From Ruminococcus flavefaciens (GTDB lineage Bacteria > Bacillota > Clostridia > Oscillospirales > Ruminococcaceae): a stretch of DNA of 64,000 nt. Where the stretch lies: contig NZ_FRCT01000013.1 in NCBI RefSeq assembly GCF_900143025.1, positions 31,760 through 95,759 on the forward strand, written 5' to 3'. How positions within the stretch are numbered: position 1 is the first letter of the stretch; each line of letters begins with the position of its first letter. Below the pieces are notes generated by a model. It was not told where the DNA came from, did not search any database, and saw only the letters and a program-made list of their open reading frames with translations. The position numbers and the translations under genes are program-made. Shown here piece by piece: positions 59,168 through 64,000 of this stretch.

Positions 59168-59560
59168 ATGAGAAAAAATATCATCGGTGCAGCACTTGCA
59201 CTTTCACTTGTAGCATCATCATACGCAGCTTTAACTAACGGAGATAAAACAGATACAGTCCTTACAGCAAAGGCTGCAAATGGAGGAGTTCAGGCTGCAA
59301 AGCCGGTAGCTTTCGCTGCCGATAATCAGCACGCTCTCTGGAACGGTCAGTTTGTACTGAAGCACTACGGAGAAGGCAAAAAGTTTACAGTAAATGGAAA
59401 GCCTTACACAGGCGATAAGGTAAGCGTGTATTACACAAACCTTGACGGTATGGCACACGCAAACCCAAATTATGTGGACAGAGAGAATATCTTCCTTATC
59501 GTGGTTGACGGAAAGAAGTATACCATTTTCAACGCAAAGAACCCTAAGTTTTTAGCATAA
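59168..59560 (+). CDS. Small secreted protein, unknown
   Basis: 130 residues with a signal peptide (ending near SSYAA, about 21) and a low-complexity opening (VLTAKAANGGVQAAKPVAFA) like its upstream neighbour. The mature domain contains FVLKHYGEGKKFTVNGKPYT and IFLIVVDGKKYTIFNAKNP, a small beta-rich fold. GAAAGGAAG precedes the start. It ends before a terminator. Function unknown; probably secreted with the preceding product. Confidence 0.75.
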   Translation: MRKNIIGAALALSLVASSYAALTNGDKTDTVLTAKAANGGVQAAKPVAFAADNQHALWNGQFVLKHYGEGKKFTVNGKPYTGDKVSVYYTNLDGMAHANPNYVDRENIFLIVVDGKKYTIFNAKNPKFLA

Positions 59561-59635
59561 GATAACCCAACCTTCCCTTAAATAATATATATTACAGGAT
59601 ACACCCCCTTTTTGAATAAAATAGTAAATGAGAAG

Positions 59636-59664
59636 AAGAGCATTGAAGTGCTCTTTTTCTTTTG
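59636..59664 (+). terminator. Terminator of the small secreted-protein genes
   Basis: AAGAGCA and TGCTCTT pair over TTGAAG and are followed by TTTCTTTTGG and more T-rich sequence. Confidence 0.75.
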
Positions 59665-59684
59665 GATTTTTTTGGAGAAAACGC

Positions 59685-59713
59685 TTGACAAACGGAGAAT
59701 TGTATGGTATAAT
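59685..59713 (+). promoter_or_regulatory. Consensus sigma-A promoter of rplJ-rplL
   Basis: Perfect TTGACA (59685-59690) and TATAAT (59708-59713) with a 17-base spacer. Confidence 0.92.
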
Positions 59714-59719
59714 AATCAA

Positions 59720-59880
59720 GCTGTGAAAAACAGTATCGTATTCTAAAGACAGCTGGCAGAGCGAAAGCTCAGTAAGACCCGCCGAGGAATAGCAATTGAT
59801 AGAATTATCATTGTCCATTCTGCGCTGTCGGAATGGGCTTTTTTATTGCTCTCTGAATACGATGAATTTCATTCGGAGGT
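59720..59880 (+). promoter_or_regulatory. Ribosomal protein L10 leader
   Basis: The untranslated region contains AAAGACAGCTGGC, GAAAGCTCAGTAAGACC, GCCGAGG and CGCTGTCGGAATGGGCTTTT in the order characteristic of the L10 leader of Firmicutes. In that system L10 (with L7/L12) binds its own leader and represses the operon. The TTTTTT at about 59840 after the GGGC-containing stem may act as an attenuator. Confidence 0.9.
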
Positions 59881-59891
59881 GAATACACACT

Positions 59892-60407
59892 ATGCCAAGC
59901 AATGCTGTACTCGAAGCAAAGAAGGCTAAGGTCGAGAAACTCACCGAGATCATCAAGAATTCCGTTTCAGGCGTTCTCGTTGATTACAAGGGTATCACTG
60001 TTGAAGAGGATACCAAGCTCAGAAAAGAGCTCCGTGAGGCTGGCGTTAACTACTTTGTAGAAAAGAACACAATGCTTCTCCGTGCTTTCAAGGAATGCGG
60101 TATCGAGGGATTTGAAGAAGCTCTCAACGGTACAACTGCTCTTGCCGTTTCTAACGACGACCAGACAGCTCCTGCAAGAATCCTTGGTAAGTTCGCTGAG
60201 AAGGCCGGCGATGAGAAGTTCAATCTCAAGGCTGGTTATGTTGAAGGTGAGATCTACGATCAGGCTGGAGTTATCGCTCTTTCCAAGATCCCTTCAAAGG
60301 ACACTCTTCTTGCTCAGCTCGTTGGCTCTCTCCAGGGCCCACTGCAGAAGCTTGCTGCTACACTCAATGCTGTTGCAGACAAGAAGAAGGAAGAAGAAGC
60401 TGCATAA
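59892..60407 (+). CDS. rplJ: 50S ribosomal protein L10
   Basis: Base of the L7/L12 stalk. 171 residues with AKKAKVEKLTEIIKNSVSGV and VEEDTKLRKELREAGVNYFV followed by EKNTMLLRAF. The start follows CGGAGGTG. The upstream leader is the L10 autoregulatory element. Codon use is strongly biased, as expected. rplL follows. Confidence 0.97.
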   Translation: MPSNAVLEAKKAKVEKLTEIIKNSVSGVLVDYKGITVEEDTKLRKELREAGVNYFVEKNTMLLRAFKECGIEGFEEALNGTTALAVSNDDQTAPARILGKFAEKAGDEKFNLKAGYVEGEIYDQAGVIALSKIPSKDTLLAQLVGSLQGPLQKLAATLNAVADKKKEEEAA

Positions 60408-60502
60408 TCGCAGTATCATTCTTCATCACACGTTTGCGGAGATATGCTCCGCAGCTTAAATCAGCCCTATAAGGGCAAATATAATTAAAGGAGATTATTA
60501 TC

Positions 60503-60877
60503 ATGGCTTCTGAGAAGATCACAAAATTTGTTGAAGATATCAAGACTCTTTCAGTTCTCGAGCTTTCTGAGCTTGTAGACGCAATCCAGGAAGAATTCGG
60601 CGTAACAGCTGCTATCGCTGCTGCTCCTGCTGCTGGCGGTGCTGCTGGCGGTGCTGCTGCTGCTAAGACAGAGTTCGACGTAATCCTTGCTTCATTCGGT
60701 GACGCTAAAATGGCTGTTATCAAGGTTGCTAAGGAAGTTCTCGGTCTTGGCCTTAAGGAGGCTAAGGAAGTAGTTGAGGCTGCTCCTAAGGCTATCAAGG
60801 AAGGCGTTTCTGAGGCTGAGGCTAACGAGCTCAAGGCTAAGTTTGAAGAGGCTGGCGCTACAATCGAGATCAAGTAA
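60503..60877 (+). CDS. rplL: 50S ribosomal protein L7/L12
   Basis: 124 residues. N-terminal dimerisation helices ([20 protein letters not shown]), an Ala/Gly hinge ([15 protein letters not shown]) and a conserved C-terminal factor-binding domain ([20 protein letters not shown]). AAAGGAGA precedes the start. It ends at a strong terminator. Confidence 0.97.
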   Translation: MASEKITKFVEDIKTLSVLELSELVDAIQEEFGVTAAIAAAPAAGGAAGGAAAAKTEFDVILASFGDAKMAVIKVAKEVLGLGLKEAKEVVEAAPKAIKEGVSEAEANELKAKFEEAGATIEIK

Positions 60878-60900
60878 TTTATATTACTATCGAACATCAG

Positions 60901-60930
60901 GGCTGTACCGAATTGGTACAGCCTTTTGTT
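60901..60930 (+). terminator. Terminator of rplJ-rplL
   Basis: GGCTGTACC and GGTACAGCC pair over GAATT and are followed by TTTTGTTT. Nearly the same stem ends the LRR pseudogene at 63441-63471. Confidence 0.9.
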
Positions 60931-60989
60931 TATTGTGATGTTTTGATTATTGTCAAATTGTGCATAATGTATATTTGGAGTTCAATTTG

Positions 60990-61018
60990 TTGACTTGTAG
61001 GGTAAAATGTGCTATAAT
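60990..61018 (+). promoter_or_regulatory. Sigma-A promoter of the CAP-dockerin gene
   Basis: TTGACT (60990-60995), 17 bases, TATAAT (61013-61018), about 70 bases before the start codon. Confidence 0.85.
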
Positions 61019-61087
61019 AGCGTTGGGATATGTTTTCGCTTTCGTTTTGATAACGTTCAGCAATCGTGTTATTATGGAGGTATCATT

Positions 61088-61831
61088 ATGAAAAAAACAG
61101 CTGCGATCCTGACCTCATTAGTAATTGCAGGTATGTCATGTGTTCCGTTAGCCGCTTCGGCTGCTTCATCGGAATTTATTGTTTCGCCTGTGTCTGACGA
61201 AAATGTTTCTGCCTCTGACATGAGCGTTTTTTCTGTGGAGGTAATGAAGCTTGTAAACAAAGAACGTGTAAGCAGAGGACTGCCTGCATATAAAGTGCTG
61301 CCCGAGCTTATAAGAGCTGCGGATATACGTGCAAAGGAGACTGTAAAGCTCTGGGATCATACACGCCCCGACGGCAGAGGCGGTCTGACTGTGGTCGATG
61401 ACCTCGGTCTGGAGTGGAATGCTCTGGGTGAGAATATAGCTAAGGGGCAGACCAGTCCTGCTTCCGTAATGAACGGCTGGATGAATTCCAACGATCACAG
61501 AGCAAGTATACTCAGTCGTAATTTTCAGTACTTTGGCGTAGGAGTCGCTTATTCGGGCGGAATGTACTACTGGACGCAGGTATTCATGGGCAGTTCTGAC
61601 AATTTCCCTGTGGCTTATTATCCCGAAAAATACGGTGATACAAACAATGACGGAAAAATCGATTCCATTGATGCTTCTCTTGTGCTGAAGGAGTATGCTG
61701 CTACGTCTGTGGGCAAGCCTTATACTCTGAAATCCAGCGAGAGAGCGCGTTCTATGCTGAACGGAGATAATAAGGTAGACTCCGTTGATGCATCTATAAT
61801 CCTTAAAATCTACGCTAAAAATTCAACATGA
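61088..61831 (+). CDS. Secreted CAP-domain protein with dockerin
   Basis: About 247 residues from ATG 61088, which follows TGGAGGT. Signal peptide (ending about ASAASS), a CAP (SCP/PR1-like) domain (about 50-175) with LVNKERVSRGLPAYKVLPEL, AKETVKLWDHTRPDGR, GENIAKG and DHRASILSRNFQYFGVGV, then a C-terminal dockerin. The first calcium loop is canonical (DTNNDGKIDSIDAS). In the second (MLNGDNKVDSVDAS) the first Asp is replaced by Met. CAP proteins of bacteria are common surface proteins of uncertain activity. The dockerin suggests attachment to the cellulosome. Confidence 0.93.
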   Translation: MKKTAAILTSLVIAGMSCVPLAASAASSEFIVSPVSDENVSASDMSVFSVEVMKLVNKERVSRGLPAYKVLPELIRAADIRAKETVKLWDHTRPDGRGGLTVVDDLGLEWNALGENIAKGQTSPASVMNGWMNSNDHRASILSRNFQYFGVGVAYSGGMYYWTQVFMGSSDNFPVAYYPEKYGDTNNDGKIDSIDASLVLKEYAATSVGKPYTLKSSERARSMLNGDNKVDSVDASIILKIYAKNST

Positions 61832-61838
61832 TACTGTA

Positions 61839-61867
61839 AGCCGTTCTGTAAGGAGCGGCTTTTTTAT
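61839..61867 (+). terminator. Terminator of the CAP-dockerin gene
   Basis: AGCCGTTC and GAGCGGCT pair (one G-U) over a six-base loop and are followed by TTTTTTATT. Confidence 0.85.
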
Positions 61868-61875
61868 TATGCGTA

Positions 61876-63423
61876 AGGCTGGGCAATGTAACCTTAAATG
61901 ATGCACTTGAAGAGATCGGCGATTGTGCATTTGAGTTTTGTACTGAAATAACCAAGATAACAACAGGAAGTATGCTGAAAAAAGTATGAAAAAATGCTTT
62001 TTATTTCTGTTTGTATCTTAGTGAGATCGAGCTTGGCGAGAATGTTTCCGAGATTGGAAGAGGTGCATTTGGCTGTACAAGCATTGACGTACTTGAATTG
62101 TCTGAGAAGGTGGAGTTTATTGACAATATATTCTCCGATATGCACACAAGTACCAAGAATGAGATATATAAAATAACAAATACTGTTATAATAAAAAATC
62201 CTGAGTGCGAAATAGAAACTCGTTCGGGAGAATGGGGCGATGTTCTCATTGTTTGTGATGAGAATTCTGCTGCTATGGAGAACGCTAAGAAATCAAATGC
62301 AAGATGCTGTACTCCCGAGCAGTACGAAAAGGGCGAATATGATAAGGTTGAAGTATCACCTCTTGATATTTTTGTCTGCATAAAGAAGTACGGAATGATG
62401 TTCAAAGAAACAGAGGACGGTCTTGAAGTAGGTAAAATATGCTGTGTTAAGAATGGTACTGTTGTTATTCCGGATGAGGTCGGCGGTATCCCTGTAGTAA
62501 AGTATGATTACGGTGTAAAGGCGACACGTGAGGGTTCTGATATATTTATTAGTATTGAGGACAGGATAATTGAACAGTATATTGATGAAATAGAAAAGGT
62601 AGTTATAGGAAAAAATGTAAAACTTCTCGGACCAGGTGCGTTTACTCAGTGTAAGAATATCAAAAGCGTTGAGGGCGGCGAAGGACTTGAAAAAATAGGC
62701 GATCAGGCTTTTTTTGAGCTTCACAAGCTTGAGAAGTTTGATTTTTCTGATAAGCTCAAGGAAATAGAAAGTTATGCTTTCTATGGCTGCTGCAATCTCA
62801 CTGACGTTAAGCTGAATAATGCCCTTGAAAAGATCGGTGCAAATTCATTCAGTGAATGTGTATCCCTTGACAATATAATTATCCCTGACAAGGTTTCGAC
62901 AATAGGAGAAGCTGTTTTCAATGACACGCATATAAGTACATTGGTTTTACCTGAAAGTGTAAAAAATATAGGAAGAGATGCTTTCTCGTGTTTCTCGGGA
63001 GATTATAAAGATCGTAACGAGAAAGTGCTTGTGTCTGTTACAAAGGTCGATAGGGTAGAGCTGAAGGTGCTTAACCCTGAGTGTGAAATAGACGGAGATC
63101 CTTTTTATAAAAACTCAAAAGATGTATATATGTACGGATATGCAGACTCTACAGCATGGAACTTTGCACATAAAAATCAAGTATTGGATTTCTATGCTTT
63201 CGGTGATGCAAACAATGACTATCAGGTAGATATGAGTGATATCGTGCTTATTATGCAGAGCCTTGCAAATCCTAATAAGTACGGTCTGGAAGGAACTGAC
63301 GAGCATCACATAACTCAGAAGGGAATAGATTGTGCAGACGTTGACAACGCAGGCAATGGCTTTACCGCCAATGACGCGCTTAAAATACAGAAATACCTTC
63401 TTGGTCAGGAAAAACTGGTTTGA
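61876..63423 (+). pseudogene. Broken leucine-rich-repeat protein with dockerin
   Basis: The reading frame codes BspA-type leucine-rich repeats from about 61882 (LNDALEEIGDCAFEFCTEIT), hits an in-frame TGA at 61987-61989, and continues in the same frame (NAFYFCLYLSEIELGEN) to 63423. TGA stands where repeat logic expects GGA (KKVGKNAF). There is no signal peptide and no start; the 5' end begins right after the previous gene's terminator. The remaining 470 codons hold more repeats (IGDQAFFELHKLEKFDFS, IGANSFSECVSLDNIIIP) and an intact dockerin (DANNDYQVDMSDIVLIMQSL) like that of Cel48. A TTG at 62011 could at most give an unexported fragment. Confidence 0.8.
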
Positions 63424-63440
63424 TAACATCCTGTGATATA

Positions 63441-63471
63441 AAAAGGCTGTACCCTAATGGTACAGCCTTTT
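63441..63471. terminator. Bidirectional terminator after the LRR pseudogene
   Basis: AAAAGGCTGTACC and GGTACAGCCTTTT form a 13-bp perfect stem over CTAAT. It serves the LRR gene on the plus strand and the glycyl-radical gene on the minus strand. Confidence 0.88.
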
Positions 63472-63477
63472 ATCATG

Positions 63478-63717
63478 TTAAAGTGAAGAATGAAATGTAC
63501 GTGAAATAACGTCGTCCTGCTGTTCCTTTGTGAGCTTGACGAAGTTTACTGCGTAGCCCGAAACTCTTACGGTGAGCTGTGGGTACTTCTCAGGGTGAGC
63601 CTGAGCGTCAAGGAGAGTTTCACGAGTGAAAACGTTTACATTGAGGTGATGACCGCCCTTTTCAACATAGCCGTCAAGCAATTCAATGAGGTTATCTACC
63701 TGTTTCTGATTATCCAT
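63478..63717 (-). CDS. grcA: Stand-alone glycyl radical domain protein (GrcA-like)
   Basis: About 79 residues from ATG 63717, which follows GGGAGGAAAG. It equals the C-terminal glycyl radical end of pyruvate formate-lyase: [38 protein letters not shown] and DVISRTFH, with the radical Gly in RVSGYA. E. coli GrcA (YfiD) is such a spare part, which restores oxygen-cleaved formate-lyase. The gene has its own start and ribosome site, so it is not a broken pfl fragment, although the full pfl gene is not in this window. Confidence 0.9.
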   Translation of the reverse strand: MDNQKQVDNLIELLDGYVEKGGHHLNVNVFTRETLLDAQAHPEKYPQLTVRVSGYAVNFVKLTKEQQDDVISRTFHSSL

Positions 63718-63818
63718 ATTCTTTCCTCCCTTTTTAATTAATGCGGAATTAGGAATTAGGAATTGCGGTATCGCCTTACGGCGATGATTGAATATAGGCA
63801 ATTCATTTAATTCCAAAT

Positions 63819-64000
63819 TTAAAAATCGTCGTCCTCGGGTTCGAGTTCGGTTGGCTGACAGCAAGCACCTTTTGTGCCGCATATGTCAGTGCTTTTTACG
63901 GTATTGACTTTTAGTCCGTCACCGCTGTTGTCCGAGACTATATTCACATGACCGCTGCCCTGAGCCATAAGCTGGTCTATAAGATCGGCAAGCTCTGAGG
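63819..64000 (-). CDS. C-terminal part of an unrecognised protein
   Basis: The last 60 codons of a minus-strand gene that enters from beyond base 64000. It reads [20 protein letters not shown], then [20 protein letters not shown] and an acidic end ELEPEDDDF. The CxxxxxCC group may bind metal or form disulphides. The family is not recognised. It ends about 100 bases before grcA; that gap has short GGAATTA repeats and an ATCGCC/GGCGAT hairpin. Confidence 0.6.
   Translation of the reverse strand, partial: SELADLIDQLMAQGSGHVNIVSDNSGDGLKVNTVKSTDICGTKGACCQPTELEPEDDDF

Noticed and set aside
61987..61989. TGA in the LRR gene read as selenocysteine
   Set aside because: The position corresponds to a Gly in the repeat, not a redox Cys. 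No SECIS-like hairpin was seen just downstream, and the gene also lacks its 5' end.
1..64000. tRNA or rRNA genes
   Set aside because: Isolated GTTCGA-like words occur (for example near 63839) but inside coding sequence and without a cloverleaf; no rRNA stretch was seen.

Overview
The window looks like chromosome from a cellulosome-producing Ruminococcus, closest in character to R. flavefaciens or R. champanellensis. The evidence is a GH48 cellulase with a C-terminal dockerin, four further dockerin modules (on two transglutaminase-fold proteins, a CAP protein and a leucine-rich-repeat remnant), and clostridial gene orders such as prpC-prkC-rsgA-thiN-spoVM, miaB-ricA-mutSL-miaA-hfq and yggS-sepF-ylmH-divIVA-ileS. 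I saw no tRNA or rRNA gene, IS element, prophage or CRISPR array. The species name is an inference.

Layout. 1-2726 (-): 3'-truncated pyruvate:ferredoxin oxidoreductase. 2727-3415: intergenic region with a promoter-to-terminator unit that looks like a small RNA, plus dispersed GTAGGGG palindromes. 3416-4292: divergent sporulation genes spoVAC and spoIIID. 4326-8981 (-): four-gene Gld-type ABC transporter operon. 9383-12206: cel48 with its own promoter, structured leader and terminator. 12251-18824: yicC, remA, gmk, rpoZ, priA, def, fmt and a membrane zinc protease. 18824-25986: rsmB, rlmN, prpC, prkC, rsgA, thiN and a 27-codon spoVM. 26159-31260 (-): purA, two dockerin proteins and a repeat-rich membrane protein. 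31471-34212 (-): diguanylate cyclase, MBL-fold lipoprotein, small membrane protein. 34396-46575: miaB, ricA-like, mutS, mutL, miaA and hfq, interrupted by two tandemly duplicated surface-protein pairs. 46587-55926: HlyD-like protein, yggS, sepF, ylmH, divIVA, ileS, lspA, rluD-like, HAD phosphatase. 55948-57969: split transketolase behind a long leader. 57970-58750: repeat-rich intergenic region. 58753-59560: two small secreted proteins. 59685-60930: rplJ-rplL with an L10 autoregulatory leader. 61088-63423: CAP-dockerin gene and a broken LRR-dockerin gene. 63478-64000 (-): stand-alone glycyl-radical domain and the tail of an unknown gene.

How it fits together. Most of the window is housekeeping: translation, tRNA and rRNA modification, mismatch repair, division-site placement, nucleotide synthesis and Ser/Thr phospho-signalling at the cell wall. 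The accessory layer is extracellular: cellulosomal proteins with two dockerin types, lipoproteins and small secreted proteins. Three sporulation genes, one with a forespore-sigma-like promoter, imply an inherited and perhaps working spore programme.

The most interesting items are regulatory: the candidate anti-Shine-Dalgarno small RNA (3077-3198); the ileS start site, where a perfect hairpin separates the Shine-Dalgarno from the AUG; hairpins next to the sepF and spoVM ribosome sites; mutually exclusive hairpins in the cel48 leader; a long leader before transketolase; and the GTAGGGG palindrome family. All were found by eye and need computational or experimental confirmation.
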